NCBI GenBank assembly: GCA_017518105.1
Contig: JAFWWC010000004.1
Coordinates: 1-49,865 of the forward strand
Direction of reading: 5' to 3'
DNA: 49,865 bases
From: Selenomonadaceae bacterium
GTDB taxonomy: Bacteria; Bacillota; Negativicutes; Selenomonadales; Selenomonadaceae
In this document: positions 9,782-18,202 of the stretch, in pieces
Numbering within the stretch: the first letter of the stretch is position 1
Layout of the letters: each line of letters opens with the position of its first letter
Made by a program: the position numbers and the translations under genes
The notes under the pieces: generated by a model
Databases searched by the model: none
What the model was told of the DNA's origin: nothing
What the model saw: only the letters and a program-made list of their open reading frames with translations

Positions 9782-10602
9782 TTTAATTTCCTCAATGCGG
9801 CGGCGAGTTCGTCAGCGGTTAAAATCTTTGGTGGGAGCTTGAATCCTTTTCGGCGGAGGCGTTCGGCAATCTCGACGGCGACGGGTACATCAAAGCCTAG
9901 GCGTTTCATCTCCTTAGCGTCGGTGAAAATTTCTCGCGGCGTGTCGATTCGTATGATTCGCCCGCCCTCCATTAGGAAGACCCGCTGAGCCTGCGCCGCC
10001 TCCTCCATAAAGTGCGTTATGTAAATTATCGTCTTGCCTTGCGCGTGCAGTCGCTTAACCATGTCGAGAACTTCGCGGCGTCCTTGCGGGTCGAGCATTG
10101 CTGTTGGCTCGTCGAGGACGATAACTGGCGTTTGCATAGCGATGACTCCCGCGATTGCAATCCGTTGCTTTTGCCCGCCGCTTAGCTTGCTCGGCGCGAA
10201 CTTTTTATAATCGGTCATGTTCACAGCGTCTAGGGCAAGGTCGACACGCTCGCGGATTTTATCGGGCGCAATGCCTAAGTTCTCCAAGCCAAAGGCAACG
10301 TCATCTTCGACAATCGCCGCGACAATCTCGCTGTCAGGATTCTGGAAGACCATTCCGACCTGTTCGCGGACGTGCCAAATATTTTCTTCCTGCGAAGTGT
10401 CGAGACCGTTGACGAAGATTTTTCCGGCAGTCGGCAGGAGCAATGCGTTAAAGTGTTTGGCTAGCGTCGACTTGCCCGAACCGTTCGTACCGATTATCGC
10501 GATGAATTCTCCCGCGTCAATGGTAAAGCTCACGTCGTCGAGTGCAACCTTATCGCCCGATGAACTTTTATAAACATGTCGCAAACCTTCCGCCCGAATC
10601 AT
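9778..10602 (-). CDS. ecfA1: ECF transporter ATP-binding subunit EcfA1
   Basis: 274-residue ABC ATPase with Walker A GTNGSGKST (38-46), the Q-loop FQNPDSEIVAAIVEDDVAFG, signature LSGGQKQR and Walker B VIVLDEPTAMLDP. The order A1 then A2 and the paired sequence features identify the ECF module for uptake of vitamins or transition metals. Its ATG overlaps the ridA stop by four bases and its own stop overlaps the ecfA2 start by four bases, so the three genes are translationally coupled. Confidence 0.94.
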   Translation of the reverse strand: MIRAEGLRHVYKSSSGDKVALDDVSFTIDAGEFIAIIGTNGSGKSTLAKHFNALLLPTAGKIFVNGLDTSQEENIWHVREQVGMVFQNPDSEIVAAIVEDDVAFGLENLGIAPDKIRERVDLALDAVNMTDYKKFAPSKLSGGQKQRIAIAGVIAMQTPVIVLDEPTAMLDPQGRREVLDMVKRLHAQGKTIIYITHFMEEAAQAQRVFLMEGGRIIRIDTPREIFTDAKEMKRLGFDVPVAVEIAERLRRKGFKLPPKILTADELAAALRKLK

Positions 10603-10970
10603 TTGGCGGCGATAAGTTCAATCTCGCACAGTGCGCCCGCTGGCAAGTCCTTGACTGCCACGCAACTCCGCGCAGGCTTGCTGATAAAATATTTCTCGTA
10701 AACCTCATTGAAGGCTTTAAAGTCCGCAATATCAGCAAGATAACACGTCGTCTTGAAAACTTCGCTGAAGTCGTAGCCCGCCTCGTCGAGTATCGCCGCT
10801 AAGTTCTTACAACATTGCGCCGCTTGCCCCTCTATGTTCGTCGCGACGATTTTGCCGACAACCGGGTCGATTGCGATTTGCCCCGACGTATAAAGCAAGC
10901 CATTGACCTTGATTGCTTGACTGTATGGGCCGACCGCCGCCGGTGCTTTGTCCGTGTGAATAATCCTCAT
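10599..10970 (-). CDS. ridA: RidA family enamine/imine deaminase
   Basis: 123 residues, the normal length for the YjgF/YER057c/UK114 family. RidA hydrolyses reactive 2-aminoacrylate-type enamines released by PLP enzymes. Visible motifs are APAAVGPYSQAI, LYTSGQIAIDP, the substrate-binding arginine in PARSCVAVKDLP, and the C-terminal GALCEIELIA. The ATG has AGGAGG nine bases upstream. It is the first gene of the leftward operon and has a good promoter at 11000-11028. Confidence 0.94.
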   Translation of the reverse strand: MRIIHTDKAPAAVGPYSQAIKVNGLLYTSGQIAIDPVVGKIVATNIEGQAAQCCKNLAAILDEAGYDFSEVFKTTCYLADIADFKAFNEVYEKYFISKPARSCVAVKDLPAGALCEIELIAAK

Positions 10971-10999
10971 GTCCGTTGCCTCCTAAATGTTTTTGCCGC

Positions 11000-11028
11000 A
11001 TATTATCAAATTCGCGCCGCAATGTGAA
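11000..11028 (-). promoter_or_regulatory. Promoter of the ridA-ecfA operon
   Basis: On the minus strand, -35 TTCACA (11028-11023) and -10 TAATAT (11005-11000) have a 17-bp spacer. They lie about 30 bases before the ridA start. Confidence 0.6.
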
Positions 11029-11098
11029 GAGCTTCAACACTTTTTCAGATTGAACTGCTATATTGGCGGCGAACAGTTTTAGGAAAGGAAGATGTGCA

Positions 11099-12268
11099 AT
11101 GCGAATTCTTTACAGCGTCATGGCAATTATTTTTATCTTAAGTTCATTCGCCACGAGTGCACAGGCGGCGCAGAAAAAGATTTATATCAACGTGGCAAGC
11201 CGGCTGATGACCTTCTACGACGGCAATATCAAAGTTGCGGTCTATCATCTGGGCTTGGGCAAGGTGAGCACGCCCACGCCGACGGGTTATTATCAGATTC
11301 GCGCTAAAGAGATTAATCCGCCGTGGATTGACCCTTCCGACCCCGAATACGAAGTCCCTTCTGGTCCAGATAATCCGTTGGGCTATCGTTGGATGGAAAT
11401 TCAGGGCAATTACGGCATTCACGGCACCAATCGCCCCGACAGTATCGGCGGCTACGTCTCCAACGGTTGCATACGCATGAGGGAACAGGACGTTGAGGCA
11501 CTCTTTGATGCCGTGGAAGTCGGCACGCCCGTCGAGATAACTTATAATCGCGTCGTCGTCGAAAAGAACGCCGATGATGAGGTCGTCTATTACATTTACC
11601 CCGACGGCTATGGCATGCAGGATATAACCGTTGCGGACGTGACTAAATGGATTGAACCGTTTGGGGTGCTTGCCTTCGAGAGCGATTACGACATTTCCCA
11701 GAAGATTGAAGCCTCCGACGGGGAGCCGACTTTCATTGGCAAGCCGTACAACGTGGAAATCAATGGGCAACTCACTCAGCCGACCGACGCCAATAATATC
11801 CGCTTTTTTGCTAAGGCAGTTATCCGCGACGGGATTTCTTATATGCCGGTCGTGCCAATCGCTAAAATTCTGCGGCTCAAGCTTGAGTGGCATAAGGGCG
11901 AGGCGACACTTAAAAGCAAGTTCGGCAAGGTAATTTGCTACGAGCGGAAAGGGCAACTGTATTGCAACGCCGATGACGCGCCGATACTCTTCAACATGGA
12001 AGGCGGCTTGCAGACGGACAAAAACGGCGTAAAACTCTTCCGCTTTAAGTCACTGCCGACGGTCGAGAAACCTATTGTTGAACCGCCTAAGCCTGACATC
12101 AAGGACAAGGAACCTAAGACGCCAGAGCCTACGCCCGAAGAAAAATCCGCACCCGCCGATAAAGTCGAGGAGCCTAAGGAAGAGTCGCAACCCGCCGATA
12201 AAGTCGAGGAGCCTAAGGAAGAGTCGCAACCGACTGACGAGATTAAAGACGAGGTAGCGGACGCATGA
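11099..12268 (+). CDS. Secreted L,D-transpeptidase (YkuD domain)
   Basis: 389 residues from the ATG at 11099, chosen because AGGAAAGGAAG precedes it and a signal peptide (MRILYSVMAIIFILSS...AQA) begins there. The YkuD domain follows, with H108 (GIHGTN) and nucleophile C124 in YVSNGCIRM. These enzymes make 3-3 peptidoglycan cross-links or attach proteins to the wall. Residues about 215-330 resemble the copper-amine-oxidase N-terminal-like domain common in Firmicute envelope proteins. The tail is Pro/Glu/Lys-rich and contains a tandem 13-residue repeat (DNA repeat 12152-12229). Its TGA overlaps the polA ATG (ATGA), an unexpected pairing. Confidence 0.92.
   Translation: MRILYSVMAIIFILSSFATSAQAAQKKIYINVASRLMTFYDGNIKVAVYHLGLGKVSTPTPTGYYQIRAKEINPPWIDPSDPEYEVPSGPDNPLGYRWMEIQGNYGIHGTNRPDSIGGYVSNGCIRMREQDVEALFDAVEVGTPVEITYNRVVVEKNADDEVVYYIYPDGYGMQDITVADVTKWIEPFGVLAFESDYDISQKIEASDGEPTFIGKPYNVEINGQLTQPTDANNIRFFAKAVIRDGISYMPVVPIAKILRLKLEWHKGEATLKSKFGKVICYERKGQLYCNADDAPILFNMEGGLQTDKNGVKLFRFKSLPTVEKPIVEPPKPDIKDKEPKTPEPTPEEKSAPADKVEEPKEESQPADKVEEPKEESQPTDEIKDEVADA
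12152..12229 (+). repeat. Perfect tandem 39-bp repeat
   Basis: Two identical 39-bp copies (12152-12190 and 12191-12229) encode two 13-residue units containing KVEEPKEESQ in the acidic, proline-rich tail of the L,D-transpeptidase. Such perfect repeats tend to vary in copy number by slippage. Confidence 0.95.
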
Positions 12269-14781
12269 AAAAATTTTTGATTGTCGACGGCAGTAGCATT
12301 TTCTATCGTGCCTTCTACGCCATGCCGAGCTTGACTGCTCCGAGCGGTGAGCCGACGGGCGCGCTTGCCGGCTTCGCGAACATCATTTTAAAGATTATGC
12401 GTGAACGGTCGCCCGAATTGGGAGCAGTAGCCTTTGATACGTCGAAGAAAACTTTCCGCAATGAAATCTTCCACGACTACAAGGCGAACCGTCAAGCAAT
12501 GCCCGATGAACTTGCCGCACAACTGCCGCTGATAAGGGAATTCGTCGACGTTCTGGGCTTGAAGATTTGCGCGGCGGAAGGCTACGAGGCTGATGACATT
12601 ATCGGGACGCTGGCGGCTCAGGCTTGCAAAGAATTCCGCGTTGAAATCCTCACTGGCGACCGCGACGCACTTCAGCTGATAAACCACTCGACGCACGTCC
12701 TGTTGAATAAAAATTCCAACGTGGAGACCTACGACGAGAAAAAATTTATCGCGGAATACGGATTTGCTCCCGCCTTGCTCGTCGATTTCAAAAGTCTGCG
12801 CGGCGACCCGTCCGATAATATTCCTGGCGTCAAGGGCATTGGTCAGAAGACCGCGACGACTTTAATTAAGCAATTCGGCTCGTTGGAAAGCATTTTGAAT
12901 GCCCGCGATAAGTTGACGGCTAAGAAGGTTCGCGCCGCCTTGGAGAACTTCGCCGACGATGCAATCATGAGCAAGCGTTTGGCGCAGATTGTGTGCGACG
13001 TTCCCGACGTTCAATTTAAGCCCGACGACTTCGCGATTGACCCTGACCTCTTCCGCGTCGATGAATTCTGCAATCGCTACGCCCTCAATCAAATCCAGAA
13101 AAAAATTCATGAACTCTTCGGCGGCGAAAATCTCTTCAGCGGTGCGGCGGAAAATACTTTATCGGGCGGAGAAGGCTTGCCGATTGATTGGGATAAAATT
13201 TCTGCGGCGGAAGCTTTGACGATTGCTCAAGCCGACTTTGAACAGTTCGCGATAAAAATCCTAGGCGGCGAAACCTTCAAGACTTCGGAGCGTGTGGACG
13301 TGCAAAAAATCTTCGACGACTTCGCGGGCAAGATTATCCTAAGCGGAGTCAAGAATTATCTTCACGTCTTCAACGTCAGCAAGCTTGCAAAAGTTTTCGA
13401 CGTGGAGTTGATAGTTTATCTGCTTTACCCCGAACGCAACGATTATTCCTGCGCAAGTCTCCTGCCTTTGGAGTTCGACGGCTTGAAGGTTGCGAATTCC
13501 CTTACAGCGAACGCTCTGGCTTTGGAGATGCTCGCCGACCTCTACGAAAAAAAATTAGCCGCCGCCAACTTGACGAGGCTTTATCTTGAAATGGAACTGC
13601 CGCTTACTAAAATCTTAGCGGACATGGAAAAGCGCGGGGTCTTCGTCGATAGGGCAAGCCTCAAGGACAAGAACGCCGAAATGACTAAGCGAATCGCCGC
13701 CGTCCAAGAAAATATTTATACTCTGGCGGGCGAAGTCTTCAACATAAATTCTTCTAAGCAGCTGTCCGACGTGCTCTTTGTCAAACTCAAGCTCCCGCCG
13801 GGCAAGAAGACTAAGGCGGGCTACTCAACCGACGCTGAGACTTTGGAGGATTTGCAAGGACACCCAATCGCCGCCGCAATCTTGAAGTATCGTCTGCTGT
13901 CTAAGCTCAAGTCGACTTACCTCGACGGGCTAGGCAATCTCATCGGCAATGATGGACGCGTTCACACGAATTTTAATCAGACAGTCACGGCGACGGGTAG
14001 GCTTTCAAGCTCCGACCCGAACTTGCAAAACATTCCTATCCGCACCGACGAAGGCAGGAGTATTCGCGCCCTGTTCAAACCCGGCGAAGGCTACGATTGC
14101 ATTCTGTCCGCCGATTACTCACAGATTGAACTGCGACTGCTGGCACACATGTCCGGCGATGCCAATTTGATTGACGCCTTCAATCGCGGGCAAGACATTC
14201 ACGCACGGACGGCGGCGGAGGTCTTCGGCGTGCCTATCGACGACGTGACGCCCGACCTTAGACGCAAAGCCAAGGCAGTCAATTTCGGTATCGTCTACGG
14301 CATCAGCGACTACGGACTTTCGCGGGACTTGCATATCAGCCGCAAGGAGGCGGGCGAATACATTGACCGTTACTTCAAGCGTTATCCCGGCGTCAAAGAT
14401 TTTTTGGATACGACCGTTGCCCAGGCTCACCTTAGCGGCTACGTCACGACGATGTTTGGGCGGCGCAGGTATCTGCCTGACATTAACAGCAAGAACTTTA
14501 ACAAGCGGTCGCTTGCCGAGCGTATGGCGATGAATACTCCCATTCAAGGTTCGGCGGCGGATATTATCAAGCTTGCGATGATTCGGGCGGAAGAAGGTTT
14601 GCGCCCCTTCGACAGCCGGATAATTATCCAAGTGCACGATGAACTTGTCCTTGAGGCTAAAAGCTCCGAACTCGACGCCGTAGAAAAAATCTTGCGCGGG
14701 GCTATGGAAGACGTTGCTAAGCTCAAGGTGCCGTTGGTCGTCGACATTAGCCACGGGCTTAATTGGTTGCAGGCGAAATGA
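12265..14781 (+). CDS. polA: DNA polymerase I
   Basis: 838 residues. The 5'-3' exonuclease domain fills about 1-290 (FLIVDGSSIFYRAFYAMP, EGYEADDIIGTLA, LTGDRDALQLI, GVKGIGQKTA). The polymerase domain fills about 440-838, with catalytic D617 (ADYSQIELRLLAHMSGD), the O-helix RRKAKAVNFGIVYGIS and D792 in IQVHDELVLEA. The middle section is short and shows no DxE motif or other 3'-5' exonuclease residues, as in Bacillus-type PolA, so proofreading is probably absent. It acts in Okazaki fragment processing and repair. Translation is coupled to the upstream transpeptidase, and its last 23 bases overlap the convergent gene ending at 14759. Confidence 0.97.
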   Translation: MKKFLIVDGSSIFYRAFYAMPSLTAPSGEPTGALAGFANIILKIMRERSPELGAVAFDTSKKTFRNEIFHDYKANRQAMPDELAAQLPLIREFVDVLGLKICAAEGYEADDIIGTLAAQACKEFRVEILTGDRDALQLINHSTHVLLNKNSNVETYDEKKFIAEYGFAPALLVDFKSLRGDPSDNIPGVKGIGQKTATTLIKQFGSLESILNARDKLTAKKVRAALENFADDAIMSKRLAQIVCDVPDVQFKPDDFAIDPDLFRVDEFCNRYALNQIQKKIHELFGGENLFSGAAENTLSGGEGLPIDWDKISAAEALTIAQADFEQFAIKILGGETFKTSERVDVQKIFDDFAGKIILSGVKNYLHVFNVSKLAKVFDVELIVYLLYPERNDYSCASLLPLEFDGLKVANSLTANALALEMLADLYEKKLAAANLTRLYLEMELPLTKILADMEKRGVFVDRASLKDKNAEMTKRIAAVQENIYTLAGEVFNINSSKQLSDVLFVKLKLPPGKKTKAGYSTDAETLEDLQGHPIAAAILKYRLLSKLKSTYLDGLGNLIGNDGRVHTNFNQTVTATGRLSSSDPNLQNIPIRTDEGRSIRALFKPGEGYDCILSADYSQIELRLLAHMSGDANLIDAFNRGQDIHARTAAEVFGVPIDDVTPDLRRKAKAVNFGIVYGISDYGLSRDLHISRKEAGEYIDRYFKRYPGVKDFLDTTVAQAHLSGYVTTMFGRRRYLPDINSKNFNKRSLAERMAMNTPIQGSAADIIKLAMIRAEEGLRPFDSRIIIQVHDELVLEAKSSELDAVEKILRGAMEDVAKLKVPLVVDISHGLNWLQAK

Positions 14782-15370
14782 TTTCCACGCCAAACCACTG
14801 CGCCGCCTCGTCCCACTTGTAGCGGAGCTGGCAATAGTTTTCTTTCTGCCACTCCTTGTACAGGAAAGTTATCGTGTCGCCGTCAGCGGAGAAGTCTTCC
14901 AAGTAAAAATCGTAGGGAATCTGTTTGCGCATGTCCAAAGTATCGAAGTATTTAACCCACGAGCCGCCACGGTCGCCGATAACTTTAAGGGAACTGCCGC
15001 CGCCCGTCTCCGTTGCTAGCAAATAAAAGTTTCGTCCGTCGCCGCCGCTTATCGGATAAATCTGCGTCCTGCCCTCGAACACGTAGACTGGCACGGCGTT
15101 TGAACTGTCACTGCTACCAAAGAAGCTTGCCGCGTCAAAAGTCTCCTCTGCTAGCTTGCGGCAGTCGAAGTGGAAATACAAATCCTCGCTGAAGACCGCC
15201 ACGCCTTGTGAAAAGTCGCCGTCAAGCCTCGTGTAGCCTTCAATCTTTAGCGTGAACGGCTCACTGCCTAAAGTAATCGTGCCAATCGGCTCATGAAGCG
15301 TCAAGTTCATTGCCGACGCTGGCGCGGAAAGGATTAAGAGTAAACAAACTGCCGCCAAAAAATTTTTCAT
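14759..15370 (-). CDS. Secreted protein of unknown function (paralogue 1)
   Basis: 203 residues with a signal peptide (MKNFLAAVCLLLILSAPASA). The mature part starts MNLTLHEPIGTITLG and contains FSEDLYFHFD, a Gly/Ser-rich centre and VKYFDTLDMRKQIPYDFYLEDF. The neighbouring gene at 15367 has the same plan and shared motifs, so the two are tandem paralogues. No catalytic motif or known domain is recognised. It overlaps its sister by four bases and the end of polA by 23 bases in convergent orientation. Confidence 0.85.
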   Translation of the reverse strand: MKNFLAAVCLLLILSAPASAMNLTLHEPIGTITLGSEPFTLKIEGYTRLDGDFSQGVAVFSEDLYFHFDCRKLAEETFDAASFFGSSDSSNAVPVYVFEGRTQIYPISGGDGRNFYLLATETGGGSSLKVIGDRGGSWVKYFDTLDMRKQIPYDFYLEDFSADGDTITFLYKEWQKENYCQLRYKWDEAAQWFGVEIISPATN

Positions 15371-15924
15371 CGTTCAATCGCCTCCGGATAAAATTTCTGA
15401 TTGACTGCGTGCCAATGGCATTCCACGTCGATAACGTGATTTTGCAACGTGTAGCGGAAAATAATCTTGTTGTCCTCGGTGAAGACCTGCGACATATGGA
15501 AATTCCAGCCGATGTCGTATTGCTCGCGAAGTTCTAAAGCGTCGAGGTACACAAGCCACTTACCGTCATGCACGCCGAGAATTTTAACGCCGTCGCCCGT
15601 GCCAATGCTGTCGTTCTTAATCAGATAAAACGCCGCGCCCGCCGTGTTATCAATCTGATAAATCGTCGTCTCGCCCCTCATGTCGACTGCGACGGTATTT
15701 TTTTTGTGCTTATCGCCGAGCCGAGCAACTTTATCGAAGTGCAAATAAAAATCTTCTCCGAACTGCGCCATACGCTTTGAAATTTTGCTCGCGCCTTCGA
15801 CTTGATAAGCCTCGTCGTAGTGTGTGACCTTGCCGATGGGTTGCGGGACGAGTTCCAAACGCATCGCCGACGCTTGAGCGGCAATCATCATAAGCAACGC
15901 CGTCAATGCCACAAGTCTTTTCAT
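15367..15924 (-). CDS. Secreted protein of unknown function (paralogue 2)
   Basis: 185 residues from the ATG at 15924, with GGAGG eight bases upstream; the GTG three codons earlier would lie in that ribosome-binding site. Signal peptide MKRLVALTALLMMIAAQASA, then MRLELVPQPIGKVT. It shares with paralogue 1 the elements PIGxxT, FGEDFYLHFD, TTIYQI, FYLI, the VYLDALELREQYDI segment and a C-terminal W-containing strand. It looks like a soluble periplasmic or extracytoplasmic beta-rich domain. A possible promoter TTGGAG-N18-TACAAT overlaps the terminator of the upstream AAA gene. Confidence 0.85.
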   Translation of the reverse strand: MKRLVALTALLMMIAAQASAMRLELVPQPIGKVTHYDEAYQVEGASKISKRMAQFGEDFYLHFDKVARLGDKHKKNTVAVDMRGETTIYQIDNTAGAAFYLIKNDSIGTGDGVKILGVHDGKWLVYLDALELREQYDIGWNFHMSQVFTEDNKIIFRYTLQNHVIDVECHWHAVNQKFYPEAIER

Positions 15925-15952
15925 GTCGAACACCTCCGCCGCGATTGTAGCA

Positions 15953-15988
15953 CAAAAAAAAGACAGCCTCCAAACTTTGGAGACCGTC
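15953..15988 (-). terminator. Terminator of the AAA+ ATPase gene
   Basis: On the minus strand a CTCCAA/TTGGAG stem extended by outer GAC/GTC pairs is followed by eight or nine T residues, just after the AAA gene stop at 15999. Confidence 0.8.
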
Positions 15989-15998
15989 CTGAAATTTT

Positions 15999-18056
15999 TT
16001 ATCTGATGAATCCGAGCTTGCGTTCCTTGCCGATAGCCTTATCAACGTTTACGTCGAAGTCCTCAACCTTAAAGTTCGTCAATTCCTCTTTGGTGACGGT
16101 GCCGCCATCTGCCTCTTTGATGATTCGTTGCGCCTGCTTAAGCCACGCTTGCTCAAGAAGAGTCCTGACGAATCGACCGTTGCCGAAGTTCTTTTTCTTG
16201 GCGACGCGCTTAAAAATCTTTTTGCAGTGTTCAGCGACCTCAGCGGAGATTTCAAAGCCGCGACGTTTCGCCATGAGCTTAAAAATATCCGTCAGCTCTT
16301 CGGGCGTGTAATCGGGGAAATTGATATGGAAGGCAATTCGGCTACGCAAGCCCTCGTTGCGGTCGAGGAATTCCTTCATCTTGTCAGGATAGCCCGCGAA
16401 GATAACAATCACGGTGTCGCGGTTGTTCTCCATCTCCTGGACGATAGTATTAATTGCCTCGTCGCCAAAGGTCGCGTGTTCGCCGTCGCTCAAGCTGTAA
16501 GCCTCGTCGATGAACAGGACGCCGCCGCGAGCCTCCTTGAATTTGTCGCGAACCGCCTTAGCCGTCCAGCCGACGTACTTAGCAACCAAATCCGCCCGCC
16601 CGCATTCGACAAAACGTCCCGTCTTCAAGACGCCGTCACGAGCAAGGATTTGCGCGATGAGCCGTGCGACTGTCGTCTTAGCAGTGCCGGGCGTCCCCGT
16701 GAAGCACATATGCAACGCCGCCTTCTGTTTATCAAGGTTCATGTCAAGGCGCATTTTCTGCACGCGATGCGCCGCGATAATCTGTTCAATCAAAGCCTTT
16801 TGCTCGACCAGACCAATCATTTCTTGGAAGTCGGCATAAGCGTCGTTATTCTTGTCCTCCGCCTTAATGCTCAAGCGGTCGACTTCACGATAGGCGGGAT
16901 AAGTTTTGTTTTTCAAGGAGCTGTTGTAGAGTTTCTCGCGGATATTGTAGATGTCGGACGCACTGAAGGTCAGCTTATCGCCCATAGCCTCCAAAAGTTC
17001 CGCGTCGGTGTAAAGGGTCGTAGAGTCCGAACGGTTCATTAGGTTTTTAAGGTAGCTCAACGCCGTCTCGCGATTGCCCGCGCCCTCGTGCAGTTCGATT
17101 ATATGCAAGTCGTCTTGAAGTCTGGCAGTAAGTTGCGGGGCGAAACCAGGCTTGTCGACCAGCTCCACGAAGATAAACAGCGTATTACGTTGAAAGTGTT
17201 TGACCGTCTCGGAAATGAATTCGACGACCTGTTCATAAGCATGCGCGAATTGCCCCGTATTGACGCGTTCGCCGCTAAGCTCGATAACGACCGTGCCGCC
17301 CGCCGCATTGTCTAGGATTCGTTCAAAGTCCACCTCGTCATAGCAGTTATCAGTTACGTTGGTTATGATGTTGACTCGGCGGCTGACAAGGCGTTTATTG
17401 GTGTAAAGCGTGCCCACGAGCAAATTAGACAGGGAGAGAGCCGCGTTGGTATTGCCCGCGATGATTTTGTAGTGGACGGGCTGCCCGTAGAAGTGGTGCA
17501 CGTTCTCTTTGGCGTAAATGCGAGCGAACTCCTCTTTGAAGGTCTCGTCGGCAAGGAGAACCTCGGCTTCCTTCTTTGCCGCCTCGAAGCTAAGACGTTT
17601 CGCCGGGCAGATAATATCCGTCAACTTGAACGTCCGATTCGTCAGCGCGTCAAGCCCCAAGTCTTGATTAATCTGGTAGTAGTCGAAGTTGAAGTTATCG
17701 GAGCGGTTCGCCCTGTCGAAAATCTTGGAGAACTTCGACGCGGTAATTTCTTCGAGGTCTTTAACCTTAATGCCCTTAATGGGGAACTCGTCATGGTCTT
17801 CAAAGAAATTTTCAAAGAGCCGAGTCAGCTTGGCGGTTGTCAGCTCCTTAAAGCCTTCGACAGCCACGAGCATTTGGAAGATATTCTGTCTTGCGCGGTG
17901 AATCAGCACGCGGATTTTATCGCCGTCAATGCCTTCTGAAAGTGCCGCGCTCAAGTCGTTGAGTTGGAACTTGAACGCCCGCCGCGCCTCCGTGGAATTG
18001 CCGCCGACTCTGTCGCCTTTTAGTTCGCAGGTTACCTGAAATTTGTAGAAAAGCAT
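15999..18056 (-). CDS. Tandem AAA+ ATPase, SpoVK/CbbX-like
   Basis: 685 residues. The C-terminal module is an intact AAA+ ATPase of the CbbX/SpoVK group: Walker A GTPGTAKTT (454-462), Walker B GGVLFIDEAYSLSDGE, a sensor region FAGYPDKMKEFLDRN, the arginine-finger segment GLRSRI and sensor 2 GNGRFVRTLLEQA. Residues about 195-370 look like a second AAA fold without functional motifs: GNTNAALS stands where Walker A should be and GGTVVIEL where Walker B should be. The N-terminal 180 residues are not recognised. Members of the group remodel protein complexes; the target here is unknown. The ATG has GGAGG eight bases upstream. The gene is followed by a strong terminator. Confidence 0.88.
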   Translation of the reverse strand: MLFYKFQVTCELKGDRVGGNSTEARRAFKFQLNDLSAALSEGIDGDKIRVLIHRARQNIFQMLVAVEGFKELTTAKLTRLFENFFEDHDEFPIKGIKVKDLEEITASKFSKIFDRANRSDNFNFDYYQINQDLGLDALTNRTFKLTDIICPAKRLSFEAAKKEAEVLLADETFKEEFARIYAKENVHHFYGQPVHYKIIAGNTNAALSLSNLLVGTLYTNKRLVSRRVNIITNVTDNCYDEVDFERILDNAAGGTVVIELSGERVNTGQFAHAYEQVVEFISETVKHFQRNTLFIFVELVDKPGFAPQLTARLQDDLHIIELHEGAGNRETALSYLKNLMNRSDSTTLYTDAELLEAMGDKLTFSASDIYNIREKLYNSSLKNKTYPAYREVDRLSIKAEDKNNDAYADFQEMIGLVEQKALIEQIIAAHRVQKMRLDMNLDKQKAALHMCFTGTPGTAKTTVARLIAQILARDGVLKTGRFVECGRADLVAKYVGWTAKAVRDKFKEARGGVLFIDEAYSLSDGEHATFGDEAINTIVQEMENNRDTVIVIFAGYPDKMKEFLDRNEGLRSRIAFHINFPDYTPEELTDIFKLMAKRRGFEISAEVAEHCKKIFKRVAKKKNFGNGRFVRTLLEQAWLKQAQRIIKEADGGTVTKEELTNFKVEDFDVNVDKAIGKERKLGFIR

Positions 18057-18202
18057 TCGCTTATCCTCCGTGTTAGCAGATATTCAATTTTCAAAGATAA
18101 CGGTGACTGGATTGCCACGCCGCCTCGACTAAAAATTTCCTCCTTTCTGCTTTTCAGTCGGTAGAAGTTTATCGTAAGAAATCATCCTTTCCTTAAACAG
18201 GC

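Noticed and set aside
11144..11956. 270-codon frame antisense to the L,D-transpeptidase
   Set aside because: The YkuD gene on the plus strand has catalytic motifs and a signal peptide; the antisense product has none.
18129..18185. 18-codon ORF (MISYDKLLPTEKQKGGNF) between the nucleotidase and AAA genes
   Set aside because: The ribosome-binding sequence abuts the ATG with almost no spacing and no conserved feature is visible. A leader peptide cannot be excluded, but support is too weak.
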